This document shows, one piece after another, positions 27,040 through 37,200 of a stretch of 51,128 bases of DNA; the stretch's first letter is position 1, and every line of letters begins with the position of its first letter. This DNA is from an uncultured Balneolaceae bacterium (GTDB lineage: Bacteria; Bacteroidota; Rhodothermia; Balneolales; Balneolaceae): contig CAKZLH010000183.1 in assembly GCA_937125285.1 (NCBI GenBank), positions 1 through 51,128 on the forward strand, given 5' to 3'. Made by a program: the position numbers and the translations under genes. The notes beneath the pieces are model-generated. The model was given only the letters and a program-made list of their open reading frames with translations, did no database searches and was not told the DNA's origin.

Positions 27040-28938
27040 CTAGATAGGTTTTCCATTCACAATGGCATCCACCACACTAGGATCCAGTAAAGTTGAGGTG
27101 TCTCCCAACTGATCTACTTCGTTGGATGCAACTTTTCTTAAAATACGACGCATTATTTTTCCAGAGCGTGTTTTGGGCAAGCCAGGTACAATCTGAATCT
27201 TGTCTGGTTTGGCAATAGGTCCAATAATTTTGGTTACCAAATCCAGTAATTCCTTCTTGAATGCAGCCTCATCACTCACCTCTCCATCACAAATCATGAA
27301 GGCATAAACCCCCTGACCTTTTATGTCATGAGGATATCCCACAATGGCGGTTTCTACCACTCTTGGATGTTCATCCAGAGCATTTTCAATTTCTGCGGTA
27401 CCCAAACGATGCCCCGACACATTTAAAACATCATCCACTCGTCCAGTAATACGATAATATCCGTCCTCGTCTCTTCGGCAGCCATCTCCTGTAAAATAGT
27501 AGCCCTTATAAGTGGATAGATAGGTCTGTTTATAACGCTCATGATCACCATATACCGTACGTGCTATGGAAGGCCAAGGATGTTTAATACACAAATTCCC
27601 TTCTACCCCATTACCTTCAATTTCTTGTCCATTTTCATCCATGAGTACCGGAAAAACTCCAGGTAAAGGTAAGGTGGCAAAGCCGGGTTTGGTTGGGGTT
27701 ACTCCGGCCAGAGGTGAAATAAGTATACCGCCTGTTTCCGTCTGCCACCACGTATCTACAATGGGGCATTGCTCATTTCCGACATGTTTATTGTACCAGT
27801 GCCAAGCCTCCTCGTTTATGGGCTCGCCTACACTTCCCAACACCTTAAGTGAACTTAAATCGTATTTTTTAACAAAATCTAGGTCAAAAGACATAAGTGC
27901 TCGAATGGCTGTAGGCGCCGTATAAAAGTGAGTGACCTTATATTTTTCTACCACTTCCCAGAACCTACCGGCGTCAGGATAGGTGGGCGTTCCCTCAAAG
28001 ATGATACCCGTCGTTCCGGTGAATAAAGGCCCATAAATGATATAGCTATGCCCAGTAATCCAACCCGCATCTGCGGTACACCAGTACACATCATCAGCAC
28101 CTACTTGAAACACATTTCGGAAAGAGTATGAAGTGTAAACCATGTACCCTCCGCAGGTATGAACAACTCCCTTGGGTTTTCCGGTAGAACCAGAAGTGTA
28201 CAGAATGAATAGTGGATCTTCGGCATCCATCTCTACGGCCTCATGATGACGAGAGGCATTTCGAATCAAATTATGCCACCAGTAATCTCGACCTTCTACC
28301 CAATCAATATCTCTATTGGTTCGCTGACAAACGATTACATTTTCTACACTTGGACTCGTCTTAAGTGCTTCATCCGAAATATCTTTCAATGGAACGTGTT
28401 TATCACCACGACGCAATCCGTCGTTGGTAATGAGCATTTTAGCTTCACAATCGTTAACACGTTCACTTAGAGATTGAGCAGAAAATCCAGCAAAAACAAT
28501 CGAATGTACCGCCCCAATTCTAGCGCAAGCCAAAGCGGCAATGATCAGTTCGGGAGTCATGGCCATATAAATACATACCCTATCCCCTTTGGTAATGCCT
28601 TTACTCTCGAGCACATTTGAAAATCTACAAACATCTTCGTGAAGTTGCCGATAGGTTATGGTACGGCGAAAAGAATCCGGGTGATTGGGTTCAAAAATAA
28701 AAGCCGTTTTATTTCCAATCGTGTTTAAATGCCTATCTAATGCATTCTCGGTGATATTCAATTTCCCACCTACAAACCATTTGACGTCTCCTTCTTCAAA
28801 GCTACCGGTTTGCACCTCATTCCATCGCTTTCGCCAATAAAATGTGCCTGCCTCATGATCCCAAAATCCAAGTCGATCTTGTTCACTTTTTTCAAAAGTT
28901 TGTTGATACTGTTCGTAAGATGTTATGTTTAACCACAT
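27040..28938 (-). CDS. acs: Acetyl-CoA synthetase
   Basis: This enzyme activates acetate to acetyl-CoA through acetyl-AMP. The adenylate-forming core motif is YTSGSTGKPKG (247-257), followed by a conserved acs segment ending HTCGGY and YWCTADAGWITGHSYI. WWQTETGG, YFTGDGCRRDEDGYYRITGRVDDV and the C-terminal TRSGKIMRRILRK are intact; the lysine in SGKIMRR is the residue that is acetylated to switch the enzyme off in other bacteria. The 632-residue length is normal. It is transcribed alone, away from the helicase, from a divergent region that carries a clear inverted repeat at 28980-29001. Confidence 0.97.
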   Translation of the reverse strand: MWLNITSYEQYQQTFEKSEQDRLGFWDHEAGTFYWRKRWNEVQTGSFEEGDVKWFVGGKLNITENALDRHLNTIGNKTAFIFEPNHPDSFRRTITYRQLHEDVCRFSNVLESKGITKGDRVCIYMAMTPELIIAALACARIGAVHSIVFAGFSAQSLSERVNDCEAKMLITNDGLRRGDKHVPLKDISDEALKTSPSVENVIVCQRTNRDIDWVEGRDYWWHNLIRNASRHHEAVEMDAEDPLFILYTSGSTGKPKGVVHTCGGYMVYTSYSFRNVFQVGADDVYWCTADAGWITGHSYIIYGPLFTGTTGIIFEGTPTYPDAGRFWEVVEKYKVTHFYTAPTAIRALMSFDLDFVKKYDLSSLKVLGSVGEPINEEAWHWYNKHVGNEQCPIVDTWWQTETGGILISPLAGVTPTKPGFATLPLPGVFPVLMDENGQEIEGNGVEGNLCIKHPWPSIARTVYGDHERYKQTYLSTYKGYYFTGDGCRRDEDGYYRITGRVDDVLNVSGHRLGTAEIENALDEHPRVVETAIVGYPHDIKGQGVYAFMICDGEVSDEAAFKKELLDLVTKIIGPIAKPDKIQIVPGLPKTRSGKIMRRILRKVASNEVDQLGDTSTLLDPSVVDAIVNGKPI

Positions 28939-28979
28939 AATGGAACGCTTTTAGAATAGTTTAATGTACTAGTTCATTG

Positions 28980-29001
28980 AATGCTATCCGACTATAGCAT
29001 T
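28980..29001. promoter_or_regulatory. Perfect inverted repeat upstream of acs (operator candidate)
   Basis: AATGCTAT (28980-28987) and ATAGCATT (28994-29001) are exact 8-base inverted arms around a 6-base centre, about 41 bases before the acs ATG and 122 before the helicase start. Symmetry and position suit a dimeric regulator of acetate activation or an mRNA leader hairpin. No binding protein can be named. Confidence 0.4.
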
Positions 29002-29076
29002 TCTAAGGACTTCTATACTCTCAAAAATAACACTGCTCTGCAAGCGCTTTTATAGGTTTTTTCAAAAAAATAGATC

Positions 29077-29120
29077 ACCTAAAAAACTGCTCTTTTACTG
29101 TTATAAAACCCGTTTTAGGT
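29077..29120. promoter_or_regulatory. Inverted ACCTAAAA/TTTTAGGT boxes just before the repair helicase
   Basis: ACCTAAAA (29077-29084) and TTTTAGGT (29113-29120) are exact inverted 8-base arms, with the right arm ending 3 bases before the GTG start of the helicase. The 28-base space between is AT-rich and could hold the core promoter. This could be an operator controlling the DNA damage genes. Confidence 0.35.
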
Positions 29121-29123
29121 ACA

Positions 29124-31595
29124 GTGTCAAAAAACAATACCCGAACATACGAACAGGCCTTATCACAAGTAAGCGCGTGGTTTAGCCAAAAAGACTGGAC
29201 GGTATTCGACTTTCAAAAAGAATGCTGGCAAGCCGTATCCCAAGGCCATGATGGTCTTTTGCATGCCCCTACCGGATCAGGAAAAACCCATGCCTTATGG
29301 ATGCCTCATATTCTACGTTGGCTTCAAAACCCCGAAGCTTCCGACCGTGGTCTCCAACTGGTATGGATAACCCCACTCAAGGCCTTGGCCAAAGACATGG
29401 AGCGACAGTTTCAGCAAACCGTCCAAGATTTCAATCTATCTGTTAGGGTTGAACGTCGCACGGGCGATGTATCAGCATCCGTGAAAAAAAGACAACAAAC
29501 ACACATGCCCGAGGTGTTAATCACCACTCCTGAAAGCCTTCATGTGTTAATGGCTCAAAAAAAACACGAGCGTTATTTCAAAGGCTTACACACTATAGTG
29601 GTAGATGAATGGCATGAACTCATGGGTTCGAAACGCGGAACCCAAACCGAGCTATTTTTAGCCCGTGCTCGTTACTTACAACCCAAGGTTCAAACTTGGG
29701 GGATTTCTGCAACTTTAGGGAATATGGATGAAGCATTAGAAGTGCTTATGGGAACCGAACAGCGATACCAGAAAGCCCGTAAAATAAGTGCCAAAATTCC
29801 CAAAAACATCGAATTACGATCGATTCTTCCACCCTCTGTAGACCTATTTCCTTGGCACGGACATTTGGGGCTACACCTACTCGAAGAATTAATTCCCATT
29901 CTTGAAAAGAGTACTTCCACCTTAGTATTCACCAACACACGTGGACAAGCCGAGCGATGGTTTCAAGCCTTACTAGAGCGAGTACCCGAATGGGCGGGGC
30001 AAATTGCTCTGCACCATGGCTCATTGGATCGAAAAGTGCGGAACTGGGTGGAGGAAAGCCTTCATGAACATCGGCTAAAGATTGTGGTTTGCACCTCCAG
30101 CTTAGACTTAGGAGTCGATTTTAGCCTTGTGGATACGGTGGTTCAAGTGGGTAGCCCCAAAGGTGTTGCTAGATTTATTCAGCGCGCCGGTCGTAGTGGA
30201 CATCGTCCGGGCGCTACCAGTCTAATCTACTTCTTACCCACCCATGCCCTAGAATTATTGGAGGCCGAGGCCCTACGTTCGGCCATTCAAAAAGAGGAAG
30301 TCGAACCACGCCCGCCCATCATCAACCCCACGGATGTATTAATCCAATATCTCATGACCCGTGCTATTGGAGGTGGTTTTAGCTCCGAAAGCATCTATGC
30401 CGAACTGACCCAAAGTTTTGCCTATCGTCCACTTTCAGAAAAAAACCTGAGCAGCATCATTCAATTTTTATGCACAGGAGGCCCAGCACTCAAAGCCTAT
30501 CCAGAATTTTCGAAACTTATTCTAGATCAAGATAACATATACCGAGTGCACGATCGAAGGATTGCTCGTCGACATCGTATGAATATTGGAACCATCACAT
30601 CCGATGCTAATTTACAGGTTAAGTTTCTGAGTGGCGGTCGAATTGGTACCATAGAAGAATGGTTTATCAGTCAGCTTAATGAGGGTGATCGGTTTTGGTT
30701 TTCGGGCCGATGCCTTGAACTTATTAGGGTGGATAGAATGACGGTATATGTACGTCGAGCGGCGGCCTCCGGTTCTGCAAAAGTTCCAAGCTGGTTGGGT
30801 GGTCGCATGTCACTTTCTTCCAATCTCTCGGAAGGGCTCAAAGATACCATGTATCGGGCCATGAATCCCGATCATAAGTCCGAAGAACTCAGCTACCTCA
30901 CCCCCATTCTCGAGGTCCAAAAAAAATGGTCTTTACTCCCCCAACCCAATCAATTGCTCATCGAAAAAAGCTTTTCTAGAGAAGGTTGTCATGTCTTCTT
31001 TTTCCCGTTTGAAGGGCGCTATGTACATGAAGGAATGTCTACACTAGTGGCTCATAGAATTTCTAAGCTTGTGCCCATCTCATTTACCATAGCCATGAAT
31101 GACTATGGTTTTGAGTTACTTTCCGATCAGGATATTCCCATAGAAAAAGCGCTGGAGAACAACTTATTCAGTACGGATCATTTGGTCAGAGACATTCAAT
31201 CGAGTTTGAATAATTCAGAATTAGCCAAAAGGAGATTCAGAGAAATTGCTCAAATTTCGGGGCTCGTTTTTCAGGGATTTCCGGGTGAAAGTAGAGCCAC
31301 CCGACATCTTCAAATGTCTTCAAGCCTTTTTTTCGAAGTATTCCAGACCTATGAACCCGAACACCTACTCCTGCAACAAGCCATGGACGAGGTACTCTTT
31401 TTCCAGTTTGATGAACTGAGATTACGTCAAGTACTCCAACGCATCCAAAATGGAACCATAGAATATCGCCAAACCAAACGATTCACTCCTTACGCTTTTC
31501 CTATCATGGTCGATCGTTTACGCGAAAAGATGAGCAGTGAAAAATTAATCGATCGTATTCGAAAAATGCAGGAACAACTCATCAAACATGTGTAG
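29124..31595 (+). CDS. Ligase-associated DNA damage response DEXH-box helicase (Lhr-like)
   Basis: This is the superfamily 2, Lhr-core-type 3'-5' DNA helicase of the four-part ligase-associated repair set. Motif I is APTGSGKT (48-55), motif II is VVDEWHEL with DEWH at 162-165, motif III is GISATLGN, and the second RecA domain has VFTNTRGQAERW and QRAGRSGHRPG (motif VI). A winged-helix and Lhr C-terminal region follow to residue 823. Named homologues unwind DNA for nuclease and ligase partners. The start is GTG; no in-frame ATG is near. PdeM follows after 11 bases, but the exonuclease and ligase partners lie 8.3 kb downstream on the same strand. Confidence 0.95.
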   Translation: MSKNNTRTYEQALSQVSAWFSQKDWTVFDFQKECWQAVSQGHDGLLHAPTGSGKTHALWMPHILRWLQNPEASDRGLQLVWITPLKALAKDMERQFQQTVQDFNLSVRVERRTGDVSASVKKRQQTHMPEVLITTPESLHVLMAQKKHERYFKGLHTIVVDEWHELMGSKRGTQTELFLARARYLQPKVQTWGISATLGNMDEALEVLMGTEQRYQKARKISAKIPKNIELRSILPPSVDLFPWHGHLGLHLLEELIPILEKSTSTLVFTNTRGQAERWFQALLERVPEWAGQIALHHGSLDRKVRNWVEESLHEHRLKIVVCTSSLDLGVDFSLVDTVVQVGSPKGVARFIQRAGRSGHRPGATSLIYFLPTHALELLEAEALRSAIQKEEVEPRPPIINPTDVLIQYLMTRAIGGGFSSESIYAELTQSFAYRPLSEKNLSSIIQFLCTGGPALKAYPEFSKLILDQDNIYRVHDRRIARRHRMNIGTITSDANLQVKFLSGGRIGTIEEWFISQLNEGDRFWFSGRCLELIRVDRMTVYVRRAAASGSAKVPSWLGGRMSLSSNLSEGLKDTMYRAMNPDHKSEELSYLTPILEVQKKWSLLPQPNQLLIEKSFSREGCHVFFFPFEGRYVHEGMSTLVAHRISKLVPISFTIAMNDYGFELLSDQDIPIEKALENNLFSTDHLVRDIQSSLNNSELAKRRFREIAQISGLVFQGFPGESRATRHLQMSSSLFFEVFQTYEPEHLLLQQAMDEVLFFQFDELRLRQVLQRIQNGTIEYRQTKRFTPYAFPIMVDRLREKMSSEKLIDRIRKMQEQLIKHV

Positions 31596-31606
31596 GTTCT
31601 GATCTT

Positions 31607-32287
31607 ATGTATAAGGAAGTAAAGGGCACGAAAATCATTCAATTTCACGGCGAGGAGTTTGTGCTCTCATCTGATCGTGTACTCTACTACCCTTCCGAAA
31701 ATGCGCTCATACTTAGTGATATTCACTTAGGTAAGGCGGGGCACTTTCGGAAAAATGGCATTCCTGTACCCATCCAAATCAACCAGGATAACCTCGATAG
31801 ATTAGATTCCTGCATCCAAAAATTCAACCCGAAAAAGCTCATTTTTTTAGGCGATTTATTTCACAGTGAGTCGAATTCTGAATGGGATGATTTCAGAGAT
31901 TGGCGTTCTGGTCATAGCGTGCGCTCAATGACCTTGGTATTGGGAAATCATGAGCTATATTCTGCTCAAAAATACGAAGGACTAGGCTTAGAGGTGGTAG
32001 ATTGGATAGATATCAACGGTCTAAGGCTTCAGCATGAGCCTGAGAACACACAAAGTAGGCCATTCAACAGCAATTCCAACCCATCTTCGATTAGTGGACA
32101 TCTTCATCCCGGGGTAAAATTAGCAGGCAAAGGAAGGCAGTCTTTAATCTTGCCTTGTTTTGCACATTACGAGCATCAATTAATTATACCTGCTTTTGGA
32201 ACCTTTACTGGCTTACATTTGATTACCATTAAAGAGGCACAGCAACTTTATGCCATAGCCGAAGACGAACTCATAACCTTAAAGTGA
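31607..32287 (+). CDS. pdeM: Ligase-associated DNA damage response endonuclease PdeM
   Basis: This is a calcineurin-like metallophosphoesterase of the ligase-associated repair set. All metal motifs are in place: SDIHLGKAGHFRKNG with Asp38 and His40, FLGDLFHS with Asp83, GNHE (113-116), a His in LRLQHEP (143), and GHLHPG (164-169). The insertion of GKxxxFR after the first motif is typical of PdeM. Homologues are manganese-dependent DNA nucleases. Length is 226. It follows the helicase by 11 bases and is followed, 12 bases on, by an unrelated membrane protein gene, not by the other repair genes. Confidence 0.93.
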   Translation: MYKEVKGTKIIQFHGEEFVLSSDRVLYYPSENALILSDIHLGKAGHFRKNGIPVPIQINQDNLDRLDSCIQKFNPKKLIFLGDLFHSESNSEWDDFRDWRSGHSVRSMTLVLGNHELYSAQKYEGLGLEVVDWIDINGLRLQHEPENTQSRPFNSNSNPSSISGHLHPGVKLAGKGRQSLILPCFAHYEHQLIIPAFGTFTGLHLITIKEAQQLYAIAEDELITLK

Positions 32288-32299
32288 ATCCATATTTCT

Positions 32300-33016
32300 A
32301 TGCAAAAACTTTTTTCATTAAAAGCATCGAATGAACCGTGGATATTTAGCATGATTGGGTTTTTTAGTTGTCTCTTATGGTTTCCAATGATTGTTTCTGC
32401 TCAACAAGCAGATGTTTTCTCTCATGCTCAGGCCCTTCCAGATAACCCGCTCGTGTTGCAGGCACAATCTATTCATCTTCAGCAACGAGGTATGATACTG
32501 CTAGGCAGTTGGGCTGGATTAAATATTCTTACTGGAAGCATGGGTACGTTCAAGGCAGAGGGCAGCAGAATGTATTTTCATCAGATGAATGCAGCGTGGA
32601 ATGTGGTAAATGCAGGAATAGCTTTTTTGGGTTATCGTGGGACCTTAAACAATCAATACGTAGAAAGCCTAGATATCTTAGACGCCATGCAACGTTTCGA
32701 TCAGTTACTACTCATTAATGCAGGTCTGGATATTCTATACATTTCGGGTGGAATTTGGCTGGCCTATCGCGGGTTAAAACAATCTAATGATCGATGGAAA
32801 GGATATGGCCAATCGATCATTCTGCAGGGAAGCTTCTTATTAGCATTTGATCTGTTCTTATATTCTATTCATCAGCCCATAACCAAGTCTTTGGCTGGAT
32901 TAGAAACCAATTATTTTAGCTTCCATCTCACAAGCCTTCCCGTAACTAACTTAGCCATGACCACAGAGCTAAGTAATCACCTACTGCCCATCTTTCAACT
33001 TAGTATAGCATTCTAA
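32300..33016 (+). CDS. Unknown multi-pass membrane protein
   Basis: This 238-residue protein has a hydrophobic N-terminal segment (about 15-35) ending near VSAQQADV, like a signal peptide or signal anchor, then about four further membrane segments (roughly 65-82, 93-112, 137-157 and 168-188). The central GSRMYFHQMNAAWNVVNAGIAFLGYRG looks conserved and recalls an uncharacterised membrane family of Bacteroidota; I cannot name it with certainty. It starts 12 bases after pdeM and could be cotranscribed with the repair genes, but no motif links it to DNA. It ends 2 bases from the convergent sigma factor gene. Confidence 0.75.
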   Translation: MQKLFSLKASNEPWIFSMIGFFSCLLWFPMIVSAQQADVFSHAQALPDNPLVLQAQSIHLQQRGMILLGSWAGLNILTGSMGTFKAEGSRMYFHQMNAAWNVVNAGIAFLGYRGTLNNQYVESLDILDAMQRFDQLLLINAGLDILYISGGIWLAYRGLKQSNDRWKGYGQSIILQGSFLLAFDLFLYSIHQPITKSLAGLETNYFSFHLTSLPVTNLAMTTELSNHLLPIFQLSIAF

Positions 33017-33018
33017 TA

Positions 33019-33588
33019 TTAGGATGTTGAGAAGCGTAAAAAACACTCTTTTAATGCCTGAATAATTCTACTTTTACGTGTGCGAATATTGGCATAACTG
33101 ATGTTAAACAATCTCGTTAATTCGTCCGGAGAGGCCTCTGGTTGAGATAACAAAAACTGTATAAGATTTTTGTTGGATTCGTTAAGCTTTTCTATACACT
33201 TTTCCAGAATTCGTTGTCGATCTTCTTCTATTAAATGAGCTAAGGGGCTGGAGTCAGTGGGCAATTCTTCAATTTCTACATCTGAATGTTGAAGAATTCG
33301 CTTCTTTTCTTTCTTCAGATATGCGTAATACTCATTTTTACAACTGGTCATGCAATAGGCCAATAAACTACGAGCATCCTTTATCGATTGGGACTGCATT
33401 TTTTTTATCACTCGGTGCATGGCCTCTTGAACCAAATCTGGAGCTAAATCTTTTGAGCATTTATGCACCACCATCAGATACATTTCCAATCGTTCAAATA
33501 GTTGAGAGAGAAGTTCATTAACTCGTTGTTCGTCTGATATCTCGTAGGCTTGTATCAGCTCAGAAAAATCATCTCGATTCTTTTTCAC
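33019..33588 (-). CDS. ECF-type RNA polymerase sigma factor
   Basis: This 189-residue protein has the two-domain build of extracytoplasmic-function sigma factors. Region 2 runs about residues 15-95 (LVQEAMHRVIKKMQSQSIKDARSLLAY then CKNEYYAYLKKEKKR, the DNA-melting and -10 recognition helices). Region 4 is at about 125-185, with the HTH SPDELTRLFNISYANIRTRKSRIIQAL recognising -35. There is no region 1 or 3. It starts with GTG, preceded by AAGGG. The gene is divergent from a small lipoprotein, and 3.7 kb away a membrane protein has the topology of an anti-sigma factor. It probably directs transcription of envelope-stress or CHAT-island genes; the target promoters are not established. Confidence 0.88.
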   Translation of the reverse strand: MKKNRDDFSELIQAYEISDEQRVNELLSQLFERLEMYLMVVHKCSKDLAPDLVQEAMHRVIKKMQSQSIKDARSLLAYCMTSCKNEYYAYLKKEKKRILQHSDVEIEELPTDSSPLAHLIEEDRQRILEKCIEKLNESNKNLIQFLLSQPEASPDELTRLFNISYANIRTRKSRIIQALKECFLRFSTS

Positions 33589-33712
33589 GCGACCCTTAGT
33601 GCTCGTTAACTCTGTTTTATTAATTCTTAAATACGAAAAATGCGATGAATCTATCGCCGAGAACCATGTATTAAAGTATGAAAATACAAATTCTAAGGGG
33701 ATCTAAAAATAA

Positions 33713-33723
33713 TTGTAACAAAT
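33713..33723 (-). promoter_or_regulatory. ATTTGTTACAA element upstream of the sigma factor
   Basis: Read on the minus strand this is ATTTGTTACAA, with the odd palindrome TTGT-T-ACAA at its core, followed by an A/T-rich stretch ending ATTTTT. It lies 125 bases upstream of the sigma factor start and 74 bases before the divergent lipoprotein. The identical 11-mer, also followed by ATTTTT, recurs at 38351-38361 in the other divergent region of this island. Confidence 0.4.
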
Positions 33724-33796
33724 TGATTCATTTGGAATCCTTACTATTAAATACACACAATAAATAACACACAATAAAACATTAGGGATCATACAC

Positions 33797-33985
33797 ATGA
33801 AAACTCTTAGAAATATTTCATTCATTTTTACTTTATCAATGGTTGCTTTCGCTTGTGCACCCGTACAAACAAGTACTGAAATTACCGCCGAGGCGACAAC
33901 AACCGAACAGGAGATCCTCTTACCCACACAAGAAACTGAATTTGACATTATCTACAGACCTATTGTTCATAGACCAGATTGGTAA
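33797..33985 (+). CDS. Small lipoprotein next to sigma factor and CHAT protease
   Basis: This 62-residue protein starts MKTLRNISFIFTLSMVAFACAP, a lipoprotein signal with Cys20 as probable lipidation site; the box is VAFAC, a relaxed form. The mature part is only about 43 residues, Thr/Glu-rich (TSTEITAEATTTEQEI), ending IIYRPIVHRPDW, which looks like a deliberate C-terminal peptide. It is followed by a strong intrinsic terminator at 34057-34090, so it has its own short transcript and is likely to be highly expressed. It sits between the divergent sigma factor and the CHAT protease gene and may be a ligand, substrate or output of that system. Its function is unknown. Confidence 0.7.
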   Translation: MKTLRNISFIFTLSMVAFACAPVQTSTEITAEATTTEQEILLPTQETEFDIIYRPIVHRPDW

Positions 33986-34056
33986 ATTCGCCATATTTAA
34001 ATGGCAACTAATATGAAAGTTTAATAGGGTTACACAACTTCTTATCTTTCAGTCCT

Positions 34057-34090
34057 AAGGGCTTCAGATCTCTGATTTGAAGCCCTTTTT
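34057..34090 (+). terminator. Intrinsic terminator after the small lipoprotein
   Basis: AAGGGCTTCA (34057-34066) pairs over ten bases with TGAAGCCCTT (34078-34087) across an 11-base loop, and the right arm runs into a T-run ending at 34090. It closes the short lipoprotein transcript, so the CHAT protease gene, which starts 118 bases further on, needs its own promoter. Confidence 0.9.
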
Positions 34091-34207
34091 CTATTGGGAA
34101 TTCGATACGCTGTATAGTATTTTAAAAAAGTTTAAAACACTTCACAATCACTACTCAGTAATCATATGATACCAATCGGTATACTAAGAGTGAGTAGAAG
34201 AAATATT

Positions 34208-37200
34208 ATGATTAGGGTACTATATCTAGGGTTATTACTAACAATTACTTTGGGATTTGATGGGATCCAAGCCCAATCAGCTGCTACTGATGTGTTGAAG
34301 TGGGTTCATCAGCATGAATCCCTTCGTTCCAATAAAAGCTCCGATAGTCTTTCCCAGTACTACTACTCATTAAGTATTGAAGAGCAATCACCCTTATATG
34401 CTTATTTATCGCTCATCAATGAAACGGACGATAATCAGCGAACTAACTACCATAAAAGCTATATAGCAAATGATGTTTTCGGAATAATAAATCCAGTACA
34501 AAGAGCATCTATTCATTCCTTGTTGGATCTATTTGCGTACCCAAAAGCAAGCTCCTCTTTACTTGATGAACTTCCATCCAATCTACTCCCTGTTATCAGC
34601 TATGAATTAATTATCAGTCAAAGGCTTGATGTCTATATCGAAAATGATTTCAGAGATGAATTTATTGAGGAACTACGAAACTATTACAAAAATCTAAGTG
34701 AGCTCACCAAACAGACGGCATCCAAGTCTGTTGTTGGTGCAACGAACCAAAGTTTTAATCTGCAAAAATTAAATCGCGAACTACTACTGTATTCAATTCT
34801 TTGGTACGACTACAACTCAGCCAGTTATTCATCTCTACTTCAATGGTATAATCGACATGGCCGCCTGGAAATGCTGCCCAAAACTGAAGATAAAGCAAAA
34901 ATATTAATGGCTATTGCGTATACACAGTTTAGCGCAGGCCTTTATTCTGAAGTACTTAGATTGCTAGAGTATGAACTACTAGATTTAAGTGAATTACTGG
35001 ATATGGATTCCATACGCTTCGATACTCAAAATTTGTATGGGGTTAGTCTTAACCAAATTGGAAAATACACATCTGCAGAGCAGCTTTTTCAACAATTATT
35101 GCTCATGGATTTATCTGATGCCCAGCTATCCCAACTCTACAACAATTTGGGTTTGTCTCTGCTCTACCAAGGCAAACAGCTCGAATATCAAAAGGTTATG
35201 AACAAAGCCTATGAACTTGCCGAGCAAACCAAGAATGCGCTTGATATGCTCATCATTAGTGAGAACCTTTTCCTTCAAAATATTCAATATGGAAATATCC
35301 TAGGTGCCGAAGATTATTTGGTTCAAGCCGAAAAAGTAGCAATTGAACTAGGTAGCAACACTGACCTTGCCAATATAGCGTATCTAAAAGCTATCAAACT
35401 CTGGGACTATGAAAAAAATAAAAGAGAGGCCGTAGATCTACTGGACCAAGCCATGAGACCTTTAAACATAGAGGATAATTTCTTTGACTGGACCAGGTTG
35501 TTATTGAAAAAAGCTGAAGTGCTCATGGAAAGTCAAGATTATATGGCATCTGAAAAAGTCATGTATGAACTAAAGAAAGTGGCTTTAGAGCGAGATGATG
35601 TTCAACTACTTTTTGACGCTAACGTTTTTCTAGGTGAAGTAGCTCTAGCACAAAACAAATCAACAGATATTCCTTTACTGTTGAATCAATTAGATGAATT
35701 TGAGACAAATAACCTACGATTTAGCACCTTTATTCGCTATCAAAGCCTTAAAAATGAGTGGGCATTTCAACAGGGATTTGAAGCAATGGCGATAAATAAT
35801 ATGCAGGATTTAGTTGAAGAAATAATAACCCGAATTCAACTAACGAGTCAACGAGAGTCTGGTTTTTGGTTACAGATAAAGGCCTATGGTCGAGCCTTTT
35901 CAGTACTTAACAAGTTCTACTTGGAACAGGAGGAACTAGAACAATCACTGCTCCTAATGGATCGAATTAAGAATCTAAATCAAATTGTACTTGGAGCTTC
36001 CGAACTATCATTAACCCAACAGCTAAACGAACAAGAAGCAGCAAGAGAACGATACTTACGAGAAATTACTCAAAGCTTACGTAGCCAATATATTCAAGAA
36101 AAAGATCCTAATGAACGGGCATTCATTCGTTCTAGATTAAATCAGTTTGAATCTGAACGAACTCAACTCTTAAACAGCATAGAAGAAAAACTAGAAATCG
36201 ATAACCTGACAAAGAGAGATCTTCGAGTTATTCAACAGAAATTAGATCCAAATACACTCATTATTCATATAAATGAGGTCTATGATGATTTAATAATTTT
36301 TGCCATGGATAGACAAACACTTCGGTCAAAAAGTGTTTCCTTAGACCCTGAAAAGCAACAATTAATTCGGTCAGCCATCTCCAAATTACAAAATGGCAAT
36401 CCTCAGCTCACACAGTTATTTGAGTTATACAATCTGCTAAATTTACCCCAATGGCTTAGCCAGGAGTATAATAACCTAGTAGTGATTCAAGATCCGCTAC
36501 TTTTTGGTCTACCCATAGATGTGCTCCCTATAGATAATCCAGAACATGATTATTCGTATGGTTCAGCTAATTATGTGATTGAGCATTGGAAGGTAGAACT
36601 TTACCCCTCATTACAACCCTTTGTAGAACATGGAGGAAACGAAGGCTCTTTGTTTGCAAAGAACTCCCTTAATTTTATTGGCTTTGGAAAAGCAAATTTC
36701 AATGAAACGGATAGTGAAGAACCTTCACCATCTCTAGCCTACTTAAAAAATGCACCCATAGAAGTTATGGAGGCAAGTAAGAGGGTGGCAGGAAAAGTAA
36801 ACATCTATGAGTATTTAAATGAACATGCTTCTAAGCAGACCTTTGAGCAAGAAGTTCATAAAGCCGACATTCTACACATAGCCAGTCACAGTATTGTTAA
36901 TGAAAGCAATCCACTGTTTTCAAAAATAATCCTGAGTTCTTCAAACCAAACGGATGAAGCATTATATGCTTATGAACTTTTCAACCTAGATTTAAACCCC
37001 AGAATAGCGGTTTTAAATGCCTGTAGTTCTGGAAGCGGAAACAACATGCGGGGTAGTGGATTACTTGGTTTTTCAAGAGCCCTACTCTATTCGGGTACTC
37101 AGGGAATGATGATGAATTTTTGGGCGGTTACAGACCAGAGCGCATTACAAGTGTCCAATGAGTTTTATAATGGCCTAGTGAACAAGTATACAACCTCTGA

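Noticed and set aside
33703-33948. Minus-strand open frame of 81 codons between sigma factor and CHAT genes
   Set aside because: It lies antisense to the small lipoprotein, is rich in Cys and Val without a recognisable domain, and would occupy the divergent promoter region; the plus-strand lipoprotein with its terminator is the better reading.
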